A DNA stretch of 64,000 nt, taken from NCBI GenBank assembly GCA_965247425.1, contig OZ252023.1, positions 5,518,001-5,582,000 on the forward strand, given 5' to 3'. The stretch is from CAZOZZ01 sp965247425. Its GTDB lineage: Bacteria > Acidobacteriota > Terriglobia > 20CM-2-55-15. The stretch's first letter is position 1, and every line of letters starts with the position of its first letter. The translations under genes and the position numbers were made by a program. Below the pieces are notes generated by a model that had not been told where the DNA came from, made no database searches, and saw only the letters and a list, made by a program, of their open reading frames with translations. Below, piece by piece: positions 34,555 to 43,907 of the stretch.

Positions 34555-36790
34555 CTAGAGCTCCCGCGACCCCGATCCCGATGCCGACCAGGACCGGGAC
34601 CATTGCGCCGAACATTGTCGACCACAAAAGCACGTCACGCGGGGCACCCAGGGCGATTCGCATGCCGATCTCCCGGGTGCGCCCACGGACGGCAAATGAA
34701 GTGACGCCGTAGACGCCGAGTGCGGCCAGGAACAGGGACATTCCACCCAGCGCCGATAACACGAAGGAATAGAATCGAGACGTTGCAGTCGTGCGGCTGA
34801 CGACCTCGTCCATCGCGGCGACCTGTGACACCGGGACGTCTCCATCCACCGACCAGATCGCCTCCCTGAGTGAAGCCGGCATTCCTTCCCTGCCGTCGGT
34901 CCGGACCATGAGCGTCAGGGCTCCGATCGTCCACTGCCCGGCAGGCCAGTAGATTTCGTCTCGCGGTTGGCGGGACAAGGAGAATTGTCGGATGTCTCCC
35001 ACGACGCCCACGACGGTAAAACGTTGGCCCTCCGGTCCGCTCAACCGCATGCGCTTGCCGATAGGGTCTTCTCCCGGCCAGAGCCGATGCGCCAGCGATT
35101 CGTTGACCAGTCCAACGCCACCGCTCTCCAGACCGCCCGAATCCGACAGGTCGCCCTCTTCCACGTCCCGTCCCGCGACCATCGGGATGCCGAGAGCGCG
35201 AAAGTAGCCTGGTGTGACGATCCTGAAGTTCGCCGTGGGCAGGGTCTCGCCGGAGGCGATCGGCGTGTCTTCGGCAACGTACCGGAAGTTCCAGTTCCCC
35301 GAACCCATCGGCGGTATGTGGATCCCACCCGCGGCCCGCACTCCGGGGACGCGGCCGATTGTATCGAGCCCCTGGGTGTAGTAGGCGTGGCGGGCGGGTG
35401 CGGTCGAGACTCGGGAGACCGGCGCGACCTTTAGCGACACGACGTCCGCGGAACGGAAACCGGGATCTACCCGACCCAGGTTCCACAGGCTTTCGACGAG
35501 CAGCCAGGAACCCACCACAAGCACCATTGAAATCGCGATCTGGACGGCTATGAGACTATTGCTTGCCAGTTGTCCGGTACGGGTCGTTGAACGGCCTCCC
35601 CCTGTGCGGAGCGATGTTTCGATGCTCGCTCGCGACAGGCGCACGGCCGGGACGAGTCCGAAGACCAGGGAGGCCAGGATGGATATTCCGAGGCCGAAAC
35701 CCAGGACACGGAAATTCATTCCGATCTCTGCCGCGCGCGGTATCGAGTTGGGAAGAAGCGACCCGACGGCCCCGAGTCCCAAAAAGGCGATAGGCAAGGC
35801 GCCGAGTGCACCGGCAAACCCAAGTACCAGGCTTTCGGTCAGCAACTGACGGAGGATCCTCGCTGGGCTTCCGCCCAGAGCTGCGCGGATGGCGATCTCG
35901 CCCCTTCTATGGATCGATCGGGACATTAGGAGATTGGCCACGTTGCCGCACACGATGAGCATGATCAAGAGTCCGGCGCCGAGCAGCATCCACAGCGTTG
36001 GACCTGCGTTTCCGGCGATCGCATCTCGAAGTCGCACTACACCGGCAAGAGCCACTGTTACTTCGCTGAAACGGTCCGGGTCATCCTGTCTCGCCGTCAT
36101 CGCGCGGGTTCGAACTTCGGCTGTTGCGGATGCCTCTCCCGCGGACGCCGGGATCTGCGCGATCGCGGTCAGGTAGGATGGCCCGTCGTCCGGGCGGGTC
36201 GGGTCGAGTACGAACGGCATCCAGAGCTGCCATGTCGGGGCGAGTGGGTGATAAGACTCGGGCATGACACCCACCACCGTGACGGCCGATCCGTTGAGGT
36301 TCAGCGTCCTGCCGACCATTGCGGGATCCGAACCGTAGCGGCCGGTCCACAGTTGGTGGGAGAGCAGTACGACCTGGGAGTTTGCCGGATAATTTTCCCC
36401 GGGAGCAAAAGTCCGGCCGAGCAAGGGTTCGGCCCGAAGGAGCGAGAAGTGTTCCGCGGCCACGCGCCCACCGGAAACTTCGGTCGCTTCGCCGTCTCCC
36501 GTGATCGTAAACGTGGCGTTGCCGAATCCGGAGTAGTCCTCGATCGACGGGATTTCGTCCAGGAAGGCTCCGACGCGCTGTTCGGTGAATGTGACCTGTG
36601 GCCACACCAGAAACAGTTCTTCCGAGGCCGCATACGGCATCGGTCGGATAACCGCCGCGTCAACGATGCTGAAGATGGCCGTGTTGGCCCCAATGCCGAC
36701 GGCCAGCGTCAGCACGGCCACGGCGGCAAAGCCCCGCGCACTGCGAAGACTGCCGAGGGCGTAGCGCAGATCCTGTCTCAGTCTATCCAT
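34555..36790 (-). pseudogene. ADOP-type ABC permease (MacB/FtsX), truncated by IS1380
   Basis: The start MDRLRQDLRYALGSLRSARG, followed by LTLAVGIGANTAIFSIVDA, is the signature of acidobacterial duplicated orphan permeases, which have two MacB-like modules. Further landmarks: the MacB periplasmic domain (LLGRTFAPGENYPANSQVVL), the inner membrane region (LLGAGLLIMLIVCGNVANLL), and the second module ending RTREIGMRIALGAPRDV. The ATG at 36790 has GGAGG five bases upstream; the frame to 37018 is not used. The IS enters after VAGALA, removing the last membrane helix. The restored protein would be 800 residues. These permeases are thought to work in efflux or envelope transport; no ATPase gene is adjacent, as usual for the group. 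Confidence 0.9.
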
Positions 36791-36799
36791 TTTGACCTC

Positions 36800-36828
36800 C
36801 AGGTGGATTAGATATAGAAACCCACCTG
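36800..36828 (-). promoter_or_regulatory. Hairpin abutting the permease ribosome-binding site
   Basis: On the minus strand CAGGTGG and CCACCTG form a 7-bp stem with a 15-base loop, and the GGAGG of the permease start begins at the last base of the stem. It may influence translation start; this is inference from position only. Confidence 0.35.
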
Positions 36829-37274
36829 TCCGGAATAGGGACTGCAGGTGACAAAAGGCGGAATGGGTGATCGCCAGAGAGCGGTCGCAATGATCAGGCC
36901 ATCGGCAGGCTCCTAGATTGGCTAGATTGTGACTTTGATTGTATTTAAGTCCCTCCTCTGGGAAGAGGCGGGTCATGCCTGCGCGGCCCGGCATGACCGG
37001 GATTTCGGGATCATCCAAACTTTCGAAAATTGGATGACCGAAGTCCTATTGCAGACTGGACCGGACGCCGACGCCCGCCGGGAGAGGATTTTACCTTTGT
37101 GGGGTGAAGATCCCAGTCGAAATCCCGAGCCGATCTTTAACGGCCCTGATGAGCCGCTGGACGACAAAGTGCGAAAGCGGTTTTTCTGCCAGGATTAAGG
37201 CCGAAGTGATTGACGAAGCGGTGAAGATAGGCCCCTGACATATCTATTTATCACATACTTACGTTGCGGAGAAA
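36829..37274. other. Gene-poor stretch upstream of the permease
   Basis: About 450 bases without a gene I can support. It contains a perfect hairpin at 36971-36998 (GGTCATGCC and GGCATGACC, 10-base loop) with no T-run, resembling a REP-type palindrome more than a terminator. An 89-codon frame at 36929-37198 exists on the plus strand but has no Shine-Dalgarno and no family resemblance. Confidence 0.5.
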
Positions 37275-37361
37275 CGGAGAGAGGGGGATTCGAACCCCCG
37301 GCACGGTCACCCGTGCAACTGCTTAGCAGGCAGCCCTGTTCAGCCACTCCAGCATCTCTCC
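37275..37361 (-). tRNA. tRNA-Ser (anticodon GCT)
   Basis: The acceptor stem GGAGAGA pairs with TCTCTCC, followed by discriminator G; CCA is not encoded. The anticodon loop CTGCTAA gives GCT (plus-strand 37325-37327), reading AGC/AGU codons. A long variable arm (GCACGG...CCGTGC) is present, as in class II tRNA-Ser, and the T arm GGGGGTTCGAATCCCCC is perfect. Confidence 0.97.
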
Positions 37362-37579
37362 CGGGCTTGAAAACCAAGCGAATCATTGCCGGCGCCCGAC
37401 TACCCGGCCCCCGGAGAACGCTTCAATTATAGGAGCCCGGTGCTGAAAAAACCACGAAATGTGATCCATGGACCAGGTGCCGTCGCCAGGTTGTCGTCGG
37501 CCCAACATGCTTTCTCGAACCATCACCTCTCTAAACTGACCACTTTTCCATCCCCTCCGCGTGGGTTATCCTAGGCCTG

Positions 37580-38068
37580 ATGGAAGTTCGACTCACAGTT
37601 TTCGTGGCCCTTGTCAGCCTCGTCCTGCTCTGGAACACCGCTCTTCTGTGGACGCTGTTCAGGGAGATGTCACGGTATGCCAGGAAAGCCAACGATCTTG
37701 AAGGGCCCTCCGAGAAGTTGCTTGAAACTCTGAGGACGACCGTCCTCCAGGCGGAATCGGTTTCAGCGAAAGCGACCGGGTACTCAGGCAAGGCACGTGA
37801 AAAGGTGGCCGATCTCGGGGGGGACCTCGATCGGACCGAGAACTGGGTTCGGTTCGGGCTGGCAAAAATGGATTTCGAGATGGATCGAATCTCCGAGCGT
37901 GTTCGAGACACGGCCGATCGGGCAAAACAGGTCGCTGGCGAGCCCTTGTCCCGGGCGGGAGCGATAGTCCACGGCCTCAAGGCTATCCTGGAGTTGGTCC
38001 ACCTGCCCGTCGGCGATTCCGCTCCCCGGGGCGACACTCAGGAGCCCGCGCGGCAGAAGGGATCGTAG
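37580..38068 (+). CDS. Hypothetical membrane-anchored coiled-coil protein
   Basis: A 162-residue protein I cannot name. The N-terminal membrane segment is LTVFVALVSLVLLWNTALLW (residues 5-24), then about 100 residues of charged, probably coiled-coil helix (LLETLRTTVLQAESVSAKAT, MDFEMDRISERVRDTADRAK). The layout recalls DUF948/YtxH-like envelope proteins, but similarity is only in pattern. No clear Shine-Dalgarno precedes the ATG. A small hairpin without a T-run (GGGGAAT at 38078-38084, ATTCCCC at 38094-38100) follows the stop and could be a weak terminator. Confidence 0.7.
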   Translation: MEVRLTVFVALVSLVLLWNTALLWTLFREMSRYARKANDLEGPSEKLLETLRTTVLQAESVSAKATGYSGKAREKVADLGGDLDRTENWVRFGLAKMDFEMDRISERVRDTADRAKQVAGEPLSRAGAIVHGLKAILELVHLPVGDSAPRGDTQEPARQKGS

Positions 38069-38238
38069 CGAGAAAGTGGGGAATCGAGGCCAGATTCCCC
38101 TCGACTTGGAGGCATTTTCTCGAGTTTGAGGCGAATAGTGGTTCTATTTAACGAAAAATCGGGGAAGTATGGACCGATTCTACCGCTTTCGTAGTAGATC
38201 TCTTCTGCCGCACAGGCTCCTAGCCATCGACTTGAGGA

Positions 38239-39216
38239 TCACACTTTTTTTCGTCGGCGCATCCATTGCCAGGCGGTTTCGACGATGTTGCCCAGATCGC
38301 TGTGCCCGGGTTTCCAGTCCAGCAGTGCGGCCGCTTTTTCGGCGGAAGCGACCAGTCGAGGAGAATCTCCTTCCCTTCGTCCCGTTTCCTCTGCTTTGAA
38401 ATCCAAGCCCGTGACTTCCCGGACGACCCCGATGACTTCCCTGACGGACGCTCCAGTTCCCGTTCCCAGGTTGATCGCCTGAGAATCGATCTCTCCCTTG
38501 CTCAGGCGTTCGAGCCCCGTGACGTGTGCCGATGCGAGGTCGGTGACATGGACGTAATCACGGATGCAGGTCCCGTCCTCAGTCGCGTAGTCCGTTCCGT
38601 ATATCTGGACCGCGGGTCTCAACCCAGCGGCGGCCTCGAGTACCAGCGGAATCAGGTGTGTTTCGGGCTTGTGATCCTCCCCGAAAAGTCCCGAGGAATC
38701 TGCACCGGCGGCGTTGAAATATCGGAGCGAGAGATATCGGATGTCGTACGCTGTCTCGAACCATGCCATCGCTCGTTCGAACGCCAGCTTGGTCTCGCCG
38801 TACGGATTTATAGGCGTTTGAGCATGGTCTTCTGAAAGGTTCTCTGTTGCGGGGATTCCGTATGTGGCGCATGTCGATGAGAAGATGAGGTTGCCCACGC
38901 CCTCCTCCTGCATGACGTTCAGCAGGTTCAGACCTCCGCCCACATTCGTTTCGTAGTAGAGCCCGGGGTGTTGCCGCGATTCCCCTACCAGCGCTTTGCC
39001 TGCGAAATGCACGACGCCATCTATCGGATACTTACGAAATGCCTTCTGGAGATCGTTCGACCGACGTATGTCTCCTTCGACCAGAGGCGTCTCGCCGACA
39101 AAGTCCCGATAGCCGGTCGAAAAGTCATCGAAAATGACCGGTTCGAAACCGGCGTCTTTGAGGGCTTTGACCGTGTGACTGCCGATGTAGCCGGCGCCGC
39201 CTGTGACGAGAATCAT
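38239..39216 (-). CDS. galE: UDP-glucose 4-epimerase
   Basis: A 325-residue short-chain dehydrogenase of the GalE type. NAD-binding TGGAGYIGSHTVKALKDAG opens the protein, the catalytic YxxxK is NPYGETKLAFE, and the Ser/Thr of the triad lies in IFSSTCATYG. The sequence LSLRYFNAAGAD is typical of GalE. It interconverts UDP-glucose and UDP-galactose. It follows the UDP-glucuronate decarboxylase gene by 18 bases, forming a nucleotide-sugar module with it and ugd for surface polysaccharide precursors. Confidence 0.95.
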   Translation of the reverse strand: MILVTGGAGYIGSHTVKALKDAGFEPVIFDDFSTGYRDFVGETPLVEGDIRRSNDLQKAFRKYPIDGVVHFAGKALVGESRQHPGLYYETNVGGGLNLLNVMQEEGVGNLIFSSTCATYGIPATENLSEDHAQTPINPYGETKLAFERAMAWFETAYDIRYLSLRYFNAAGADSSGLFGEDHKPETHLIPLVLEAAAGLRPAVQIYGTDYATEDGTCIRDYVHVTDLASAHVTGLERLSKGEIDSQAINLGTGTGASVREVIGVVREVTGLDFKAEETGRREGDSPRLVASAEKAAALLDWKPGHSDLGNIVETAWQWMRRRKKV

Positions 39217-39234
39217 GACGTTTGACTGTCTGGT

Positions 39235-40185
39235 CTAACCGAGAAGGATCTTCCGAAAGTAATCGATAGTTTGTGTGAGACCCTCGTCGATCTCCACCTG
39301 AGGCTCCCAACCCAGATGTCGCCGGGCGCGGCCGATATCGGGGCAGCGTACCTGTGGATCGTCTTCCGGCAAGGGTCGAGTCTCAACCTCGCTTCGACTG
39401 TCGGTGAGGCGGAGGATTCGCTGGGCAAGTTCTCCCACGGTCCGTTCTTCAGGGTTGCCGATGTTAAACGGGAGCGCCGTGTCTTCGGAGCGATCTGCTT
39501 CGAGGAGCTTCAAGATGCCTTCGACCAGGTCGGCCACGTAGCAGAAACTGCGAGTCTGCTCGCCCTTTCCGTAAATCGTCAGAGGCTCTCCTTTGAGAGC
39601 CTGGACGATGAAGTTCGAGACCACCCGTCCGTCGTCGGGCCGCATCTGGGGGCCATACGTGTTGAAGATCCGAACGACACGCGTGTCCATTCCGTGATAT
39701 CGGCCGTAGGCAACCGTCATCGCTTCGGCGAATCGTTTCGCTTCGTCGTAAACGCCACGGGGTCCAATCGGGTTCACGTTCCCCCAGTAGTCTTCCGTCT
39801 GTGGGTTGATCAACGGGTCGCCGTAGACTTCCGATGTGCTTGCCAGCAGGATCCGTGCGCCCTTTTCCCGGGCCAGGCCCAGCGCCTTGTGGGTTCCCAG
39901 CGAGCCGACCTTCAGTGTTTGAATCGGCATCTCCAGATAATCGCGGGGAGATGCCGGGGAAGCGAAATGGAGCACCCTGTCGACAGGCCCCGCGACATGG
40001 ATAAATTCGGTGACGTTGTGGTGGATGAACCGGAAGCCGTCCCGGCCGATCAAGTCCGCGATGTTGTCGGCGTTTCCCGTGAGCAGATTGTCCAGGCAGA
40101 CGACCTCCCACCCGGCGTCCATCAAACGGCGACACAGGTGGCTTCCGAGAAAACCCGCGCCACCGGTGACCACGGCTCGTGTCAT
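39235..40185 (-). CDS. uxs: UDP-glucuronate decarboxylase (UDP-xylose synthase)
   Basis: A 316-residue extended SDR starting MTRAVVTGGAGFLGSHLCRR. Hallmarks of UXS are the strings LHFASPASPRDYLEMPIQTL and LLASTSEVYGDP, catalytic Tyr/Lys in GVYDEAKRFAEAM, and RIFNTYGPQMRPDDGRVVSN. It converts UDP-glucuronate, the product of the neighbouring Ugd, to UDP-xylose with bound NAD. The frame extends to 40314, into repeat element E, but the ATG at 40185 matches the family start. The 277-base gap to ugd is filled by that repeat. Confidence 0.94.
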   Translation of the reverse strand: MTRAVVTGGAGFLGSHLCRRLMDAGWEVVCLDNLLTGNADNIADLIGRDGFRFIHHNVTEFIHVAGPVDRVLHFASPASPRDYLEMPIQTLKVGSLGTHKALGLAREKGARILLASTSEVYGDPLINPQTEDYWGNVNPIGPRGVYDEAKRFAEAMTVAYGRYHGMDTRVVRIFNTYGPQMRPDDGRVVSNFIVQALKGEPLTIYGKGEQTRSFCYVADLVEGILKLLEADRSEDTALPFNIGNPEERTVGELAQRILRLTDSRSEVETRPLPEDDPQVRCPDIGRARRHLGWEPQVEIDEGLTQTIDYFRKILLG

Positions 40186-40191
40186 CGGCTT

Positions 40192-40463
40192 GTGGTCCCC
40201 GCCAGATATAACGATACTATCTCCGAAGGAGGTTGGTGCGAGCGGACTGATGGGTGAGATCCACCGTGTGGTGAGTGTGAGCTTTCGATATGGTTTAGCG
40301 TTCGTGAGGGGCAACCTCCATCGGCCCTACGGGTTCGGGCGGAACGGCACCGTCTTTGGAGTCGCTCCTCCTCACAATGAAGAGCATTGCCTCGTCGTCG
40401 CTCCCCCACATCCGGTACCGTTGCACTCCGAAATCCAGTACCGCTATATCTGGCGGTGACCAC
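40192..40463. repeat. MITE-like inverted-repeat element E, copy 2
   Basis: The arms 40192-40215 and 40440-40463 are inverted repeats matching at 21 of 24 positions (outermost GTGGTC; core CCGCCAGATATA). The inner segment 40311-40453 matches 12353-12493 of copy 1. The element fills the entire space between the ugd stop and the uxs start and is the only sizeable break in the run of genes from cysK to galE. Confidence 0.8.
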
Positions 40464-41761
40464 TAGTTCCTGCCCACGCTGTAATAGGTGAATCCCATTT
40501 CCCTCATCTGGGGCGGACCGTAGATGTTGCGGCCATCAAAAACAACCGGCTCGCGCATCAACGACTTCATGCGTTCGAAGTTGGGATTTCGGAAGGCTTG
40601 CCACTCGGTGATCAACAGCAGGGCGTCGGCCCCTTCAAGACAGCTGTAGTTGTTTTTTGACAGTTCGATCCGGGAGCCGAAGATCCTCTCCGCCTCTCCC
40701 ATGGCCTCCGGATCGTAAGCGGCCACGGTGGCGCCCCTCTTGAGAAGCCCTTCGATGATGTCGACGGCCGGCGCTTCCCGCATGTCGTCCGTGCGTGGCT
40801 TGAACGCTAGCCCCCAAACGGCGAAGCGCTTCGACGACAGATCCTCTCCGAAATGAGTCAGGACCTTGCCAAGGAACCGCAACCGCTGCTCCCGGTTGAC
40901 CTCGTGGACCGCCTCCAGGATCCGCAAAGGATAGTCTTGTTGCAGCCCGGTTTCGATCAAGGCCTCCACGTCTTTCGGAAAGCAGCTTCCGCCGAAACCC
41001 ACCCCGGCAAACAGGAACGCCTGGCCGATACGGGAATCCAGGCCGATACCCTTGCGAATCATGTCGACGTCCGCTCCGACGAGTTCGCAAAGGTTGGCGA
41101 ACTCGTTCATAAACGAGATGCGGGACGCCAGAAAGGCGTTGGAGGCATACTTTGTCATCTCGGCCGTTCGCACGTCGGTTACCAGGACGGGGCTTCCCGT
41201 ACGGACGAACGGGGCATAGAGCTCACGAACGATTTCGGCTGCCCGCTCGTCTTCGGCACCGATGATGACGCGGTCGGGTTTCATGAAATCCTCGACGGCC
41301 GCGCCTTCTTTGAGGAATTCCGGATTGGAAATGATGTCGAAAGGCTGGTCCGTTTCGGCTTGAATGATGTCGCTGACCTTTTCGGTCGTACCGATCGGGA
41401 CCGTGGACTTCATGACGATCACCTTGAAGCGATCCATGGCCCGGCCGATGTCCACCGCGACTGAGTGCACGGCGTCGAGATCCGCCCGGCCGTTGACCTG
41501 TGGCGTTCCGACCGCGATGAAAGTCACGAAGGATTTCTTGACGGCCGCCGCAAGGTTCGTCGTGAAGCTCAGGCGTCCCTCGCGAAGATTTCGTTCGACG
41601 ATCTCGGGCAGGCCCGGTTCGTATATCGGGATCTTGCCCTTGGAAAGCTTCTTGATCTTCCCCTCGTCGTTATCGACACAGATCACGTCGTTGCCGCTTT
41701 CAGCGAAGCAACTGCCCGCTACCAGGCCCACGTAACCCGTTCCAATGATCGCGATGTTCAA
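40463..41761 (-). CDS. ugd: UDP-glucose 6-dehydrogenase
   Basis: A 432-residue enzyme. NAD-binding MNIAIIGTGYVGLVAGSCFA starts the protein; VMKSTVPIGTT and SNPEFLKEGAAVEDFMKPDR are family blocks. The catalytic Cys lies in GFGGSCFPKDVEAL, and the C-terminal domain has LAFKPRTDDMREAPAVDI. It oxidises UDP-glucose twice to UDP-glucuronate, which the next gene product decarboxylates. It follows a 99-residue hypothetical gene by three bases. Confidence 0.97.
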   Translation of the reverse strand: MNIAIIGTGYVGLVAGSCFAESGNDVICVDNDEGKIKKLSKGKIPIYEPGLPEIVERNLREGRLSFTTNLAAAVKKSFVTFIAVGTPQVNGRADLDAVHSVAVDIGRAMDRFKVIVMKSTVPIGTTEKVSDIIQAETDQPFDIISNPEFLKEGAAVEDFMKPDRVIIGAEDERAAEIVRELYAPFVRTGSPVLVTDVRTAEMTKYASNAFLASRISFMNEFANLCELVGADVDMIRKGIGLDSRIGQAFLFAGVGFGGSCFPKDVEALIETGLQQDYPLRILEAVHEVNREQRLRFLGKVLTHFGEDLSSKRFAVWGLAFKPRTDDMREAPAVDIIEGLLKRGATVAAYDPEAMGEAERIFGSRIELSKNNYSCLEGADALLLITEWQAFRNPNFERMKSLMREPVVFDGRNIYGPPQMREMGFTYYSVGRN

Positions 41762-41764
41762 CGT

Positions 41765-42064
41765 CTACTCCAGATAGTCCTGGATCGAGGCTCCGACTTT
41801 CGTCAGAAAGGTATTCGCCAGCGACGGAATTCCGCCAACGTCCTCGTCCAGCATGATCTTTTCAATCCGATGCAGGGGGTAGAAGCTCGTGGTCGGGCGC
41901 ACACCGCTCTCCTCCTCGTGAGTGATGTCGTTCATCCAGTCGTCAAACGCCTTGAGATCGACTCCCCGGATCGTCACGCCCGACAATCCAATCTCGATCA
42001 AGCGCCCCACAAATCGCTCGGACGGGTTTTGAAGATTGATGACGACAAAAGAGTTCTCGAGCAT
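41765..42064 (-). CDS. Hypothetical 99-aa protein, possibly Sm-like small barrel
   Basis: I do not recognise a named family. The protein begins SFVVINLQNPSERFVGRLIE and continues IGLSGVTIRGVDLKAFDDW, a strand pattern reminiscent of Sm/LSm small beta-barrels, then FYPLHRIEKIMLDEDVGG as a possible last strand pair. No signal or membrane segment. It sits three bases from both the thiolase stop and the ugd start, so it is firmly inside the transcription unit and probably real. The Sm resemblance is by eye only and could be chance. Confidence 0.7.
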   Translation of the reverse strand: MLENSFVVINLQNPSERFVGRLIEIGLSGVTIRGVDLKAFDDWMNDITHEEESGVRPTTSFYPLHRIEKIMLDEDVGGIPSLANTFLTKVGASIQDYLE

Positions 42065-42067
42065 CAG

Positions 42068-43246
42068 CTACCCTCGTTCAACAACGATCGCGAATCCCTG
42101 GCCGCCTCCGATGCACAGGGCCGCGACGCCCTTTTTTGCGTCCTGCTTCTCCATTTCGTAAATCAACGTTACCAGAATTCGTGCTCCACTCGCGCCCAGC
42201 GGGTGTCCCAGGGCGATCGCACCTCCGTTGACGTTCACGCGGGCCGGATCGAGTTCAAGTTCCCTGACGACCGCGACCGACTGGGACGCGAACGCTTCGT
42301 TGATGTCGAACAGGTCGATATCGGTCGCTTTCAAGCCCGCCTTTTCGAGCGCCTTCTTGATGGCTGGAACGGGGCCCATCCCCATGTAGAGCGGGTCCAC
42401 GCCCGCCGATGCATACGAACGAATCATAACCTGTGGTTCGACACCCATTTCCCGCGCACGTGATTCGGAAACCACCGCCATGGCGGCTGCTCCGTCGTTG
42501 ATGCCCGAAGCGTTGCCAGGGGTGACAGTCCCATCCTTCTGAAAGGCCGCCCGGAGTTTGGCCAGCTTTTCCAGGCTGGTTGCACGCGGGTATTCGTCCG
42601 TATCAAAGACGATGGGGCCGCCCTTTCTCTGCGGGATCACAAACGGCGTGATCTCGTCTTTGAATCGGCCGTCGGCGATTGCCCGGATCGCCTTCTCCTG
42701 GCTTTCCAGCGCGAACCGGTCCTGCTCTTCTCTGGTGATGTTGTATCGTTCCGCGACGTTTTCCGCCGTGATTCCCATGTGAACGAAGTCGCTCACCGAA
42801 CAGGACAGGCCGTCGTAGACCATGGAATCGACAAGCTCACCATGTCCCAGGCGGTACCCGGAGCGTGCTTTCGGCAGAAGGTACGGTGCGCCGTTCATCG
42901 ATTCCATTCCTCCGACGAGGAACACTTCGTCATCTCCTGCCTTGATGGATTGTGCAGCCAGGGCCACCGATTTCAAGCCTGAACCACAAACCTTGTTGAC
43001 GGTATATGACGGCACGTCCCGCCCGATGCCCGCTTTGATGGCAGCCTGGCGAGTCGGGTTCATCCCCGATCCGCCTTGTAGTACGTTGCCCATGATGACT
43101 TCCTGAACCGCCGCCGCATCGATTCCGGACCGGACCAGGGCCTGCTTGAGAACTTCCGCCCCCAGATCGGTGACATGGACACTCTTCAATGTCCCACCGA
43201 AACTTCCGACGGCGAGACGAACCGCTCCAGCTATTACCGCGCCCAT
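42068..43246 (-). CDS. atoB: Acetyl-CoA C-acetyltransferase (thiolase)
   Basis: A 392-residue thiolase. The acyl-binding Cys is in VNKVCGSGLKSVALAAQSI, the His in GGAIALGHPLGASGARIL and the second Cys in LCIGGGQGFAI. The ATG at 43246 is chosen because AGGGGG lies upstream and it clears the scoB stop by ten bases; the frame to 43285 would overlap scoB. With the adjacent CoA-transferase subunits it would handle acetoacetyl-CoA, either splitting ketone bodies to acetyl-CoA or making the C4 unit. Confidence 0.95.
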   Translation of the reverse strand: MGAVIAGAVRLAVGSFGGTLKSVHVTDLGAEVLKQALVRSGIDAAAVQEVIMGNVLQGGSGMNPTRQAAIKAGIGRDVPSYTVNKVCGSGLKSVALAAQSIKAGDDEVFLVGGMESMNGAPYLLPKARSGYRLGHGELVDSMVYDGLSCSVSDFVHMGITAENVAERYNITREEQDRFALESQEKAIRAIADGRFKDEITPFVIPQRKGGPIVFDTDEYPRATSLEKLAKLRAAFQKDGTVTPGNASGINDGAAAMAVVSESRAREMGVEPQVMIRSYASAGVDPLYMGMGPVPAIKKALEKAGLKATDIDLFDINEAFASQSVAVVRELELDPARVNVNGGAIALGHPLGASGARILVTLIYEMEKQDAKKGVAALCIGGGQGFAIVVERG

Positions 43247-43256
43247 GTTGCCCCCT

Positions 43257-43907
43257 TCAGAACCGCCCGATTTCGCCTTCGGCATGCAAGGTCGATCCGG
43301 TAACTTTCTGTACGTCTTCCAGACTGATCCCTTCGCGAAGTTCCTTCACCTCGAATCCTTTTAGGGTGACGTCGATGATACATAGTTCCGTGACGATCGT
43401 ATGGACGACGCCCACTCCCGTCAAAGGGAGAGTACACTTCTCGAGAAGCTTGGGACGACCGTCTTTCGTGGCATGGATCATTGCCACAATGACGCGCTTC
43501 GCTCCAGCGACCAGATCCATCGCGCCCCCCATCCCTTTGACCATCTTGCCGGGTATCATCCAGTTGGCCAGGTCGCCGTTTCGATCCACCTGCATGGCGC
43601 CCAGCACCGTGAGGTCCACGTGACCGCCACGTATCATCGCGAACGAGTCGGCGCTTGAAAAATATGAGGATCCGGCCAGTTCGGTGACTGTTTCCTTGCC
43701 CGCGTTGATCAGATCCGCATCTTCGTTTCCCTCGACGGGAAAGGGTCCGATTCCGAGCAGCCCATTTTCCGACTGCAGAATGACCTCGGTGCCGTCGGGA
43801 ATGTAGTTGGCGCAGAGTGTCGGCATGCCGATCCCCAGATTCACGTAAAACCCGTCTTTGAATTCGCTGGCGATCCGTCGGGTGATGATCTCGCGCGGGT
43901 GAGCCAT
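43257..43907 (-). CDS. scoB: 3-oxoacid CoA-transferase subunit B
   Basis: A 216-residue CoA-transferase beta subunit. The catalytic Glu lies in ILQSENGLLGIGPFP, and YVNLGIGMPTLCANYIPDG and IRGGHVDLTVLGAMQVDRNG are family blocks. With subunit A it moves CoA from succinyl-CoA to acetoacetate. The start shares one base with the scoA stop (TAATG), a tight coupling of the two subunits. Confidence 0.95.
   Translation of the reverse strand: MAHPREIITRRIASEFKDGFYVNLGIGMPTLCANYIPDGTEVILQSENGLLGIGPFPVEGNEDADLINAGKETVTELAGSSYFSSADSFAMIRGGHVDLTVLGAMQVDRNGDLANWMIPGKMVKGMGGAMDLVAGAKRVIVAMIHATKDGRPKLLEKCTLPLTGVGVVHTIVTELCIIDVTLKGFEVKELREGISLEDVQKVTGSTLHAEGEIGRF

Noticed and set aside
36929..37198. 89-codon plus-strand frame before the tRNA
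   Set aside because: No Shine-Dalgarno, no recognisable domain, and it runs through a perfect palindrome at 36971-36998.
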